Of a DNA stretch of 64,000 nucleotides, positions 45,299 through 57,900 are shown one piece after another. The stretch is from Pseudomonas cerasi (GTDB taxonomy: Bacteria > Pseudomonadota > Gammaproteobacteria > Pseudomonadales > Pseudomonadaceae): the NCBI RefSeq assembly GCF_900074915.1, contig NZ_LT222319.1, positions 2,389,001 to 2,453,000 of the forward strand. The letters are read 5' to 3'. Below the pieces are notes generated by a model. It ran no database searches. It was not told where the DNA came from and saw nothing but the letters and a program-made list of their open reading frames with translations. Within the stretch, counting starts at the first letter, position 1, and each line of letters begins with the position of its first letter. Position numbers and translations under genes: made by a program.

Positions 45299-46540
45299 AT
45301 GCGCTCATTTACCCGCTCGCCACTGGCCGCCCATCTTGCCCTGGCGCTTGCGCTGGCAGCCCTGGCACCGGCGGCCATTGCCGAACCGCACAAGGCTATC
45401 CAGGCGGATGCCGAGCAATACAAGGACGACGCCTTGAAGCTGCTGGAGCGTCTGGTGAACATCGACTCGGGTTCCGGGTATGTACCGGGCCTGACCAAGG
45501 TCAGCGACATCGCGATCGAAGAACTGAAAAAGCTCGGTGCCACCATCGAGCTCGTTCCAAATACGCCAGAGGCCAGCAACCACGTCATCGCCACCCTGAA
45601 AGGCACCGGCAAGGCGAAGATTCTGCTGATGGCGCACATGGACACCGTGTTCAAGGAAGGCTCCGCGGCCGAGCGTCCGTTTCACATCAAGGACGGGCGT
45701 GCCTATGGCCCAGGGGTGATGGATGACAAAGGCGGCATCGTTGCAGCTATCTATGCACTGAAGGTGCTGCACAACTTGAAATTCACCGACTACGCGCAAA
45801 TCACGGTGTTGCTCGACGCCAGCGAGGAGACCGGCTCAGGCGTTGCTACCGAGCTGATCAAGAAAACCGCGAAGGAGCATGACGTGACGCTCAACCTGGA
45901 GCCGGGGCGTCCGGCCGACGGTCTGGTGGTGTGGCGCAAAGGCTCGGCAACCGCGCTGGTCGAAGTCAAGGGCAAGGCCTCGCATGCAGGCGTTGCGCCT
46001 GAGCTGGGACGTAACGCCGCGACCGAAGTTGCCCATCAGATCCTGCAACTCGGCAAGCTGGGTGACGAGGAGAAGAAAACCACCATCAACTTCACCGTGC
46101 TCAAGGCGGGGGATCGCACCAACGTGATTCCCGATCAGGCCAGCGCCAAGGCCGATGTGCGCGCTGCCGTACCGGAAGAGTTCGACCGCGTCGAGCAGGA
46201 CCTGGCCAGGGTGTCGGCCAACAAGCTGGTGCCCGATACCGAGGTCAAGACCAGTCTGGTCCGTGGCCTGCCACCGATGCCGCAGACCGCGCAGTCCGAT
46301 GCATTGGTCGCGATGGCGCAAGGCATCTACGGCGAACTGGGTCGCACCCTGACCATCGAGGGCAGCGGCGGGGCGGCGGATTCAAGTCTGTCTGCCAGCG
46401 TGGGTACACCAACGCTGGATGGCTTCGGGATTGTCGGCGGCAATATCCATACGCCCGAAGAGTATGCCGAAGTGGGCAGCGTGGCGCCGCGGATCTACTT
46501 GCTGTCGCGAATGATCATGAAGTTGTCCGGGCAACAGTGA
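45299..46540 (+). CDS. Exported M20 metallopeptidase, carboxypeptidase G2-like
   Basis: 413 residues. Signal peptide ending PAAIA. Zinc and catalytic residues of the M20A/CPG2 family are present: 'LLMAHMDTVFKEG' (His, Asp), 'GVMDDKGG' (bridging Asp), 'DASEETGSG' (catalytic Glu and ligand), 'NLEPG', and 'GGNIHTPEEY' (His). Likely cleaves a C-terminal glutamate from folates or peptides in the periplasm. The ATG at 45299 has AAGGA at proper spacing; an ATG three codons earlier overlaps that site. Terminator follows. Confidence 0.9.
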   Translation: MRSFTRSPLAAHLALALALAALAPAAIAEPHKAIQADAEQYKDDALKLLERLVNIDSGSGYVPGLTKVSDIAIEELKKLGATIELVPNTPEASNHVIATLKGTGKAKILLMAHMDTVFKEGSAAERPFHIKDGRAYGPGVMDDKGGIVAAIYALKVLHNLKFTDYAQITVLLDASEETGSGVATELIKKTAKEHDVTLNLEPGRPADGLVVWRKGSATALVEVKGKASHAGVAPELGRNAATEVAHQILQLGKLGDEEKKTTINFTVLKAGDRTNVIPDQASAKADVRAAVPEEFDRVEQDLARVSANKLVPDTEVKTSLVRGLPPMPQTAQSDALVAMAQGIYGELGRTLTIEGSGGAADSSLSASVGTPTLDGFGIVGGNIHTPEEYAEVGSVAPRIYLLSRMIMKLSGQQ

Positions 46541-46549
46541 TTCGATAGG

Positions 46550-46577
46550 CCTCCCGTGCGTGGCGCGGGAGGCTTTA
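46550..46577 (+). terminator. Rho-independent terminator after M20 peptidase
   Basis: GCCTCCCGTGC pairs with GCGCGGGAGGC (11 bp with one T-G pair, loop GTG), followed by TTT, 9 bases after the stop codon. Confidence 0.8.
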
Positions 46578-47155
46578 GAGTCGATGACTCGCTTTTAAAC
46601 AAATGCAGGGCTGCACACCTCGCGATACTGCATACAGCGGGAGACGGCGCTGATTCTGGCATAGCGGTTCATTGTCGAGTGTTGGCCGACAACTAGTTGT
46701 TATTGCTCATCCCCGTTTTGCTCATGCGCCACACCACAGGGTTTGATCGAAACCTGCTGCCTCTGTTTTACACCCTGGCCATGCAAAAAAGGACCGTCGG
46801 CGCCGATCCAGAGCCCTGGAAGGTCCGCATGCCTGCGCCTGTTTCCTTAGACCATAGTCATTTTACTAGTGTATCTGCGGCCTTGACACGATCCGGTTTT
46901 CGCGTGCTAGCCGATCAGCATTTCTGCATATATTTAATTATGACCTTAATACTATGTCGAAAAGATACGCTGTCCCCTATCAATATTAAGCACATGACCC
47001 TTGAGCGCTGGCTAAAGGTCAGTGTTGTAAAAATAAGCTTTAAAAAAAGTTCAACAAATCGGATACAAGGTCGATACAAATATTTGACGCCGCTATGATG
47101 GCGTTCTAGTATTGCCCACCTTTTTGATAGCAATATGCTACCGCAAGGACGCGCC
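46578..47155. other. A/T-rich non-coding region upstream of the two-partner secretion locus
   Basis: About 580 bases with no supported gene. A/T content rises clearly from about 46900 to 47120 (runs such as TATATTTAATTA and TTTAAAAAAAG), typical of a regulated or H-NS/MvaT-bound promoter of a surface-protein locus. No specific operator was recognised. Confidence 0.4.
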
Positions 47156-48867
47156 GTGTATCCTCATGCCCTAAAACTGGCTTTGCTGCTACTGCTCGCC
47201 ATCGCGCCAGCTACCTCGCTTGCAGCCACTGCTCCTGCCAGTTTGCCAGGTGATCAAGACCTTATTCGTGACCGTCAGGATCGCCTGCTCGAAGAGCAGC
47301 GCCGCCGTCTTGAAGAGCTCAAGGACCTGCCCGGCAAACAAGCCACGCCCGCTGCCCCAGCTTCCCCGGCCGATACACGTTGTTTCACCATCAATCGTAT
47401 TGAGCTCAAGGGCGCCGACTCGCTGTCGGCCGCCGAGCGCGATGCGTTGACCAAGCCCTATATTGGCAAGTGCCTTGGTGTCGCGCAGCTCAATGAGCTT
47501 CTGAAAGTCATCACCGATCACTACCTCGAAAAAGGCTTGGTGACGACTCGCGCCTACCTGCCGCAACAGGACCTGTCGACAGGCGACCTGCAAGTGCTGG
47601 TCATCGAAGGCAAGCTGGAGCATCTGCGTGGCGATGCCGCCAGCAGCCTGTCGGCGCGTGAGCTGGCCATGACGTTTCCCGGCAGGGAAGGCCAGATGGT
47701 CAACCTGCGCGAAATCGAGCAGATGGTCGATCAGCTCAATCGCCTGCCATCCAATCAGGCGCAGATGGAACTGACCCCCGGCCAAGTCGTCGGCGGCAGT
47801 GACGTAGTGGTCAAGAACACTCCGCAAAAACCATGGCGGGCCAACCTGTCGCGTACCAACGAAGGTCAGCGCAGCACCGGCGAGCAGCAATGGAACGCTG
47901 GCCTTGAGTGGGATAATCCGTCGGGGCTGGCCGACCAGTTCAGCCTGCGCGGCGGCCACGATGCGATCAGCGATCGGCAGAAAGCCTCCCGCAACGCCTC
48001 GCTTGCCTACAGCCTGCCGTGGGGCTGGTGGACGTTCAGCTACCTGTACAACACCAGTGAATATCGTTCGGTGGCGCAGGCCTCGAACGTCAACTTCAAG
48101 CAGGACGGCGATAGCCAGAACCACCAGTTCAAGGCCGAGCGGGTCGTGTATCGCGACGCGCTGAGCAAGACCTCGCTCAATGCCGGTCTGTCCTACCTGC
48201 GCACCAACAATTATGTCGAAGACAGCAAGCTGGCGGTCAGCAGCAATCGCATCACCGAGGCGCAGTTCGGTATCAACCATGGGCGGCGGGTTGGCTCGGC
48301 GTTCGTCAACATCGATCTGGGCATGCAGCAAGGCATCGGTGCACTGGACGCGCAGGGCAACCACGATCCTCGCCCGGGTGAGGCTGATGCACGTTATCGC
48401 AAATACACCGGCACCCTCAGCTACCTGCACCCCTTTCAACTGTGGGGCGAAAACCTGAGCTTCACCAGCCTGGCCACCGGGCAGCGCAGTGAGGATGTGC
48501 TGTTCAGCTCGCAACGCACCAGCCTGGGCGGATCAGCATCGGTGCGCGGTTACAAGGATGAGTTTCTGTCTGGCGACAGCGGTGGTTACTGGCGTAACGA
48601 GTTGCGCCTGACTCGCCCGGTCACCCTGGACTGGCTGCGCCCGGTGTTCGCCGAGTATGGCGCGGGGCTGCCGGTTACGACCAGGGTGTTATCCGCAACG
48701 ATCGTTACAACGGCAGTCAGCATGGTCGCTTGTCCAGTAACTCGTTCGAGCTGTTTACGCGTGGCCAGCACGTTGCTGCCTCAGTGACGTTCGCTCATTC
48801 CCTGGAACGTCCCGATGTGATCGAGCGCGAAGCGCCGATCTATTTCCGTATGGACTTTTTCCTCTAA
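47156..48867 (+). pseudogene. cdiB: TpsB outer-membrane transporter (CdiB/FhaC type), one-base frameshift
   Basis: Signal peptide from GTG 47156 (AAGGA upstream), an Arg/Glu-rich N-terminal helix, POTRA domains ('CFTINRIELKGADSLSAAERD', 'LQVLVIEGKLEHLRGD'), and a 16-strand barrel with the conserved 'SVRGYKDEFLSGDSGGYWRNEL' loop. At 48664-48667 (GGGG) the frame slips. The natural C-terminus ('GYDQGVIRNDRY' through 'YFRMDFFL') continues in another frame to TAA at 48865-48867. One added G makes a single protein of about 570 residues. As read, translation stops at 48787 without the last strands. Secretes the adjacent TpsA protein. Confidence 0.85.
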
Positions 48868-48906
48868 TCACACCGTATTCAACCTACCTGTTCCGAGGTC
48901 ATTTAC

Positions 48907-51900
48907 ATGGACGTTCACCAACTGGCTCTGCTTGCTCGTCAGCCTTCTGCTGTGCTGGTCGAGCGCCGGTCTTTCTGGGGAATGCCCAAGCGCGGCCTCG
49001 CGCTGATTCTCGCCAATGCGATGTTCTGGCAGCCGATGCTGGTTCAAGCCGAAGGCATCGTGGTCAGCGGCACGAATACCAGCCTGAATCAGGCCGGCAA
49101 TGGCGTGCCTATCGTCAATATTGCCACGCCTAATGCCAACGGCCTGTCACACAACCAGTATCAGCAGTTCAACGTCGACAGCCAGGGCGTCATCCTCAAC
49201 AACTCCACCAACCAGACCCAGAGCACTCAACTGGGCGGCATCATCGTCGGCAACTCCAACCTGCGCGGCACGGCGGCCACCACCATTCTCAACGAAGTGG
49301 TGGGGGCCAACGCCAGTCAGCTTAGAGGCTATACGGAAGTGGCCGGGCAGGCGGCACGTGTCATCGTCGCCAACCCCTACGGCATCAGTTGCAACGGCTG
49401 CGGTTTCATCAATACCCCGCAGGTCACGCTGACCACCGGCAAACCGGTGCTGGATGCCAACGGGCAGTTGCAGCGTTTCAATGTGCAGGGCGGCAGCATA
49501 TCCATCGACGGTGTGGGGCTGAACGCAGACAACGTCGACCAGTTCGACATCATCACCCGTAGCGCGAAGATCAATGCCGAGATACACGCCAAGCGCCTCA
49601 ACATCATTGCCGGTCGCAACGATGTCGACGCACAGACGCTGAACCCCACCGCCTTGCCTGACGACGGCAGCGCCAAACCGGAACTGGCCGTCGACAGCTC
49701 GGCGCTGGGCGGCATGTATGCCGGTGCTATCCGTCTGGTGGGCACCGAGGCGGGTGTCGGCGTCAGGCTGGCTGGCGATCTGGCGGCCAGTGGCGGAGAT
49801 ATCCAGCTTGATGCCAACGGCCACTTGAGCATGATGCAGACCGCTGCCAGCGGTGCTGTGGCGGTCAAGGCCAACAGTGCCGAGGTCAACGGGCCGGTTT
49901 ATGCTGGGTCGTCACTGGGCATGACCACGGCAGGTGATCTCATCACCCGGCAGAACGTCGCCGCACGCGATGCACTGACACTTTCCGCAGGCGGTCAGAT
50001 CAATAACACCGCGGTGATCGAGGCGGGAGTCAATGCAGACAACAGCCGCAACACATCGGGCGATGTGACGCTGTCTGCCAACGGGCTGAACAACAGCGGC
50101 AGCATCACCGCCAGCCGCGCCCTGCAAGCCAGCATCAGCCAGACCCTGAACAATCAGGGGGCCACACTGAACGGTCAGTCGAGCACACGCATCGTAGCTA
50201 CTGCCATCGACAATCGTCAGTCAGGCCGAATTTTGAGCCAGGGCGGCACTGTCGACATCAACGCGTCTCAGGTACTCAACAGCCAGAGCGGGCTGATCAG
50301 CAGCAATGGCACTATGACGATCACTGCGAGTTCGCTGGACAACAGCCAGCAAGGCAAGCTGTTCAGCAGCAGCGCTTTGTCCGCCCGTATTTCCGGGCCG
50401 TTGCTCAACCAGTTGGGGCTTATCAGCGCCAATGGCGATCTGCTGCTCAACGCGGCAAGCTTAGACAACCGCAGCGCGGAAATCTCCAGTCTCGGCAGTC
50501 TGACCTCGACCGTCAGCCAGTTCGACAACCGCGAAAAAGGCCGTCTGCTGGCCAACGGCGCGCTGCAACTGACCTCTGACCACCTGAACAACCAGAATGG
50601 CTCGGTCGCCGGACAGCAAGGCGTACAGCTGAATCTGGGGCAACTGACCAACACCGGCAACGGCAGTGTCTACGGCAAAAGCAACCTGAATGTGGCCGTC
50701 AACGGCGCTTTGGGCAACGATCAGGGCGTGCTGCGCAGCGACGGCACACTGGCCGTGCGCGCGGCCTCTCTGAGTAACAATAGCGGCAGCTTGACCAGTG
50801 CCGGCACGGCAACCGTCAGCACAACGGGCGCAGTCGCCAACCGTGGCGGACAGATTCTGAGCGATGCGGGCCTGACGCTTTCCAGCGGCAGTTTGGATAA
50901 CAGTCAGAGTGGTCGCATTGCCGGCAATGGCGTGGTGCTCACCACTGGCGCTTTTGACAACCATCAGGACGGCCGCCTGACCAGTACCGGCGCGCTTCAA
51001 CTGAACGCCGGGCTGGTCAACAACAGCGACGCCGGTCGCATCGCCAGCGCCATGGCGCTGACTGCCGTGGTTACCGGCCTTGATCAGACCAACGATGGCC
51101 GACTGTACAGCAACAGCGATGTCAGCCTGGACCTGAGCAATGGCCTGTTGACCAACCAGGGCGGCCAGATCACTGCGCCTGGTCAGTTGCTGCTGAAAAA
51201 CCTCACGGCGGTCAATAATCAGAGCGGCAAGATTTCCAGCGCCAACAGCTTCACGCTGGCAGCCACTTCGCTGGACAACACCGACGGTTCGATACTCAGC
51301 GATAAAGCGCTCGTTGTGCGCATCAATCAGTTGCTGACCAACCTTCGCGGTCTGGTTTCTGCGACCGGTCTTGATCTGACAGCGGGCTCACTGAACAACC
51401 GCAATGGCGAAATATCCAGCCTTGGCAGTCTGACGGCCAACGTTGGCCAGTTCGATAACCGTGAAAAAGGCCGCCTGCTGGCCAGTGGCGCGCTGCTGTT
51501 GACTGCGGACGGCTTGAACAACCTGAACGGGATCGTTTCCGGTCAGCAGGGCGTGCAACTGAACCTGGGGCAATTGAACAATACCGGTGGGGGCAGCGTT
51601 TACGCTAAGGATGCGCTGAACCTGACGCTGGGCGGTGTGTTGCAAAACGATCAGGGCGTATTGCGCAGTGATGGCGCAATGGACCTCAAGGCAGCCGGTC
51701 TGGCCAACACCAACGGCAGTGTGACCAGTGCCGGCACAGGTGTGCTCAATTTCAATGGCACGATGGTCAATCAGGGTGGGCAGATAGTCAGCGATGCACA
51801 ACTGACACTCACCAGTGGCAGCCTTGATAACAGCCGGAGCGGTCGTATTTCCGGTAAAGGTCTGGTGCTCGGTACTGGAGTCTTCGACAACCATCAGGAC

Positions 51901-54900
51901 GGCCGCCTGACCAGTACCGGCGCACTCCAGCTCAATGCCGGGCTGGTCGACAACAGTGACGCCGGTCGTATTGCCAGCGCCATGGCTCTGACTGCCGTGG
52001 TTACGGGCCTCAATCAGACCAATGACGGGCGCTTGTACAGCAACAGCGATGTCAGCCTGGACATGAGCAATGGCCTGCTGAACAACCAGAGCGGGCAAAT
52101 AACCGCTCCTGGTCAGCTGCTGCTGAGAAATCTGAACGTCGTCAATAACCAGAGCGGCAAGATCTCCAGCGCCAACGATTTCACGCTGGCAGCGACTTCG
52201 TTGGACAACACTGACGGCTCGCTGGTCAGCGACAAAGCGTTGATCGTGCGTATCGCTCAGCTGCTGACCAACCTGCGCGGGCAGATCTCCGCCAACGGCG
52301 TTACCCTGAGCGCCGCAGCGTTGGATAACCGCAACGCCGAACTGTCCAGCCTGGGCAGCCTGACGGCCACCATAGGCCAGTTCGATAATCGCGAAAAAGG
52401 TCGCCTGCTGGCCAATGGCGCGCTGCTATTGACCGCGGGCGGCTTGAATAACCTGAACGGGATCGTTTCCGGGCAGCAGGGCGTGCAACTGAACCTGGGC
52501 CAACTGAACAATACCGGTGGGGGCAGCGTTTTTGCCAAAAACAGTCTTGGCCTGACCGTCAGCGGGGCACTGAAGAATGATCAGGGTGTGCTGCGCAGCG
52601 ATGGTTCACTGACCGGGAGTGCAGCCTCGCTGGCCAACAGCGCGGGCAGCATCAGCAGCGCCGGTGTTGCGTCTATCATTGTCAATGACGGCGTCGTCAA
52701 CCGGGGCGGGCAGATACTCAGCGACGCGCAACTGACACTCACCAGCGCCAGCCTCGATAACAGCCAGAGCGGGCGCATTGCCGGTAAAGGTCTGGTTCTC
52801 AGTACCGGAACCTTCGACAACCATCAGGACGGCCGCCTGACCAGTACCGGTGCACTTCAGTTGAATGCCGGGCTGGTCAACAACAGCGACGCCGGGCGCA
52901 TCGCCAGCGCCATGGCCCTGACTGCCGTGGTCACCGGCCTTGATCAGACCAACGACGGCCGGCTGTACAGCAACAGCGATGTCAGCCTAGACCTGAGCAA
53001 TGGCCTGTTGACCAACCAGGGTGGCCTGATCAATGCGCCTGGCCAGTTGCTGATGAAAAACCTGAACGTGGTCAACAACCAAAGCGGTGAAATCTCCAGT
53101 GCCAACGGTTTTACACTGGCTGCCAACTCGCTGAATAACACGAACGGCTCGCTGCTCAGCGATAAAGCGCTCGTTGTGCGTATCAATCAGTTGCTGACCA
53201 ACCTGCGCGGCAAGATTTCCGCCAATGGCGTCAATCTGAGTGCTGCAACGCTGGACAACCGCAGCGCGGAAATTTCTAGCCTGAACACCCTGACCGCCGA
53301 CATCGGCCAGTTCGATAACAGCGCGAAAGGGCGTCTGCTGGCCAACGGCACAATGCTGCTGACAGCCGATAACCTTAATAACCAGAACGGCGTGGTTTCC
53401 GGACAGCAGGGCGTCCAGTTGAATCTGGGGCAACTGACCAACTCCGGCGGCAGCGTTTATGCAAAAAACACACTGGGTCTGACGCTCACCGGTGCATTGA
53501 ATAACGATCAGGGCGTACTGCGCAGTGACGGCACGCTGGACCTGAAAGCAGCTTCTCTGGCCAACACCGGCGGTCGGGTCACCAGCGCCGGTGCTGCCAC
53601 GTTGAAAGTCGATGCTGCCGTCGTCAACCAGGGCGGGCAGATCATCAGCGATGCAGGCCTGACGTTTTCCAGTGGCAGCCTGGATAACAGCCAGAGTGGT
53701 CGCATTGCGGGCAATGGCGTGGTGCTTACCACTGGCGCTTTCGACAACCATCAGGACGGCCGCCTGACCAGTACCGGCGCACTCCAGCTGAATGCCGGGC
53801 TGGTCAACAACAGTGACGCCGGTCGTATTGCCAGCGCCATGGCCCTGACCGCAGTGGTCACCGGCCTGAACCAGACCAACGATGGCCGGTTGTACGGCAA
53901 CGGTGATGTCAGCCTGGACCTGAGCAACGGCCTGCTGACTAACCAAGGCGGCCTGATCAACGCGCCGGGCCAGTTACTGCTGAAAAACCTGAGCGTGGTC
54001 AACAACCAGAGCGGTGAAATCTCCAGTGCCAATGGCTTCACGCTGGCCGCGACCACGCTGGATAACACCGAAGGTTCGGTGATCAGCGACAAAGCCTTGA
54101 TCGTGCGTGTCGCCCAGTTGCTGACCAACCTGCGTGGCCTGATTTCCGCCACCGGTGTCGAGCTGAGTGCCGCGACGCTGGACAACCGCAACGCGGAGCT
54201 CTCCAGCCTTGGAGAGCTGACCGCAACCGTTGGCCAGTTCGATAACAGTGGCAAGGGCCGTTTACTGGCCAATGGTACGTTGCTGCTCAACGCCGACAGC
54301 CTGAACAACCAGAGCGCAGGTGCCGTTTCCGGCCAGCAGAGCGTGCAGTTGAACGTCGGGCAACTGATCAACACGGGCGGTGGCAGCGTCTACGCCAAAA
54401 ACAGTCTGGGTCTGAAAGACACGGGCGTCCTCAGCAACGATCAAGGGACATTGCGCAGCGATGGCACGCTGGTGTTGAGCGCCGCTTCTCTGGGCAATAC
54501 TGCCGGTAGTATCACCAGCTCCGGCAACTCGTCCCTGACGGTCGATGGTGCCGTGGTGAACCGTGGCGGGCAGATTCTAAGTGATGCAACCCTGACGCTG
54601 ACCAGCGCCAGCCTGGACAACAGCCAGAACGGTCGTATCGCCGGCAAGGGCGTGAAGCTCGTCACCGGTGCTTTTGACAACCAGCAAGGCGGCCGCCTGA
54701 CCAGTACCGGAACCCTTCAGCTCGATGCCGGGTTGGTCAATAACAGTGACGCCGGTCGTATCGCCAGCGCCATGGCCCTGACTGCCGTGATCACCGGCCT
54801 GAACCAGACCAACGATGGCCGTCTGTACAGCAACAGCGATGTCAGCCTCGATTTAAGCAAAGGCATGCTGAACAACGACGGCGGTCTGATTACCGCACCG

Positions 54901-57900
54901 GGCCAGTTGCTGCTGAAAAATCTCAATGCAGTCAGCAACCGCAGCGGTGAAATTTCCAGCGCCAACGGCTTCACCCTGGCCGCTACGTCGCTGGACAATA
55001 CCGCTGGCTCGGTGCTCAGCGACAAAGCGCTGATCGTGCGTGTTGACCAACTGCTGACCAACCTGCGCGGTCTGGTATCTGGCAACGGCATCGATCTGAC
55101 GGCCAATGAGCTGAATAACAACAGTGGCAGCCTGAGCAGCGATGCCGACCTGCTGGTAAACGTCACTGGCCAGCTGTCGAGCCGCAGCGGCGAGCTGACC
55201 AGCGCCGGTAACACGACCCTGAATGCGCTGAGCCTCGATAACGCCGCTGGCCAGGTCATGGCTGACCGGTTCCTGAAACTGGTGATCACTGAAACCATCG
55301 ATAATCAGGCCGGAACGCTGGGCGCAGGGCAGGGTATCGACATCGGTGCTGCGAGTCTGGACAACCGCCAGTCCGGTGCACTGGTCACAGATGGCCAACT
55401 GACTCTGAAACTGAGCGGAGCGCTGGACAATCGCGCGGGTGGCAGCCTGCAAGCCAAAGGCTTGATGGACCTGTCGAGCAAGACGCTGGACAACCGCGGC
55501 GGCCGTATTGCCGCGCAGAACCTGTTGATCGTGCATAGCGACAGCGTCGACAACCGTGGCGGTTCGATTCGTGCCGAGAAAGGCCTGCAGCTGTTCGTCG
55601 ATGCCCTCGACAATAGCCAGACCGGCCTGAGCACCACGCAAAAAGGCATGATCAACAGCAATGCCGGTCTTGAACTGGTCGGCACGCGTCTGGACAACCA
55701 GAACGGTCTGCTCAACGCCGCTGGCCTGATGCAGTTGCAGGTCGACAGCGTTGTCAACGGCAACGGTCGTATCGCCAGTCAGGCAGATATGGTCGCCAAT
55801 ATCGGCAGTCTGACCCAGCAGGGTGGCGAGCTGGTTGCGCAGGGCAATCTGACCCTGACCGGCAAAACCCTCGACAACCAGGCAGGCGGCCTGGTGGGCT
55901 CCACAAAAGCGCTGAAAATCGATGTTACCGACATCGACAACAAGGCCGGTGAACTGTCCAGCCAGATCGGTGTGGACATCATTGGTCAGACGCTCGACAA
56001 CAGCAACGGCGGCAAGGTCCTCGCCGGTACGGCGCTGGGGCTGAAAGTGGCGCGTGTGATCAACCTCAACAAAGGCCTATTGTTCGGTAACACCCTGCGT
56101 CTCGACGGTGCGCGGCTGGATAACGCAGGCGGTACGCTGGCCAGCCAGAAGGACATGAACATTGATGTGTCCGGTGCGCTGGACAACAGCGCTGGTCTGC
56201 TCAGCAGTGAAGCGGCGTTGACGATCAATGCCGCCTCGCTGCAAAACGCAACAGGCAGCCTGTCCAGTGCCGACGCCTTGAGCGTCACCACCACCGGCGC
56301 TCTGGAGAACCAGGCGGGCTCCGTTACTACCGACGCCACGCTGACACTGACCAGCGCCAGCCTGAACAACAGTCAGGCGGGCAAACTGGCTGGCAAGGGC
56401 GCCACGCAGGTCACCACCGGCACGTTCGACAACAGCCAGGGCGGTCGCCTGACCAGCAGCGATACCCTGCAGTTGACGGCAGGCAAGGTCATCAACCAGA
56501 GCGCCGGACGTATTGCCAGTGCGCTGGCGTTGACGGCCAGCGTGACCAGCCTCGACCAGCAGGGTGGTGAGCTGTTCAGCAACACCTCGCTGAGCCTCGA
56601 TCTGAACAACGGCCAGTTGAACAATCAGGGCGGTCTGATCAACGCCCCGGGCATGTTGCTGCTGAAGAATCTCAACGGCGTGGCCAACCAGAACGGCGAA
56701 ATTTCCAGTACACAGGCCTTCACCCTGAACGTCGACAGCCTCGATAACAGTGGCGGCAAACTGCTCAGCAGTCAGGCCCTGACGCTGATCGTCAACAAGG
56801 CGCTGAGCAACGTCAAAGGTACGATTTCCGCTGCCGCGCTGAACACTCGCAGCGACAGCCTGGACAACACCGAAGGCTTGATCAGCAGCCGCGCAGCTCT
56901 GGACTTGATGGTCAATACCGCCCTGACCAACGTCAAGGGCACGCTCATTGGTGACGGCGATGTGAATTTGACCGCCGCAACAGCCGATAACCGGTTCGGG
57001 CAACTGGCGAGCAAGCAAAACCTCGACGCGCGGATTGCCAATCTTCAACAACAGAACGGCCAGATGCTTGCCCAAGGCACACTGACCTTGCGCGGCGACG
57101 CGCTGGACAACCGTCAGAACGGTTTCATCGGCGCAACCCAAGCCCTCGATATCAATGTCACCGACATCGATAACCGCGGCGGTGAACTGTCCAGTCAGGA
57201 CGTGATTACCCTGACCGGCCAGCAACTGAACAACAGCGACAGCGGTCAGGTGCTGGCACAGAAAGCCCTAACGCTGAACGTTGCGCAGATCACCAACCGA
57301 ACGAATGGTCTGCTCTCCAGCCAAGGAGGCTTGACGCTGGTGGGCAGCACGCTTGACAACACCGGTGGTGCGCTCAGCGCCCTCAAAGCTCTGGGTATCG
57401 ACCTGTCAGCGACGCTCGACAACACTCAAGGCCTGATCAGCAACGAAGATGTCCTGACGGTTAAGACCAGCAGTCTGACCAATACCGCAGGCAGCATTTC
57501 CAGCGCCGGAACCCTGACCCTCGACAGCACTGGGGCGATCAACAACCAGGGCGGTAAGCTGTTGACCGATGGTGCGCTGGACCTGAAAAGTGCCAGTCTT
57601 GATAACAGCCAGAAAGGCAACATCAGCGGCAAAGGCCTGCTGACCCTGAAGACCGGGGATTTCGACAACAGCCATAACGGTCGCGTCAGCAGTAGCAATC
57701 GCCTGGACTTGACGACCGCACGACTGACCAACAGCGATGGCGGCAGCATCGGCAGCAGCCAGGCACTGACCGCGAGTGTCAGCCGCCTGAGTCAGCAGGG
57801 CGGCAAGCTGTTCAGCAATACGTCCCTGAGCCTGGACCTGAACAACGGCCAGCTGGACAACCAGGGCGGTTTGATCAACGCACCGGACGCACTGCTGCTG

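Noticed and set aside
46697-47098. 133-codon plus-strand frame before cdiB
   Set aside because: A/T-rich region with no recognisable domain, no good ribosome site and no coding-like codon use; treated as non-coding.
50450-55100. CRISPR-like or mobile-element interpretation of the long repeats
   Set aside because: Units are about 930 bp, in frame, contiguous and encode beta-helix repeats; no spacers, terminal repeats or transposase.
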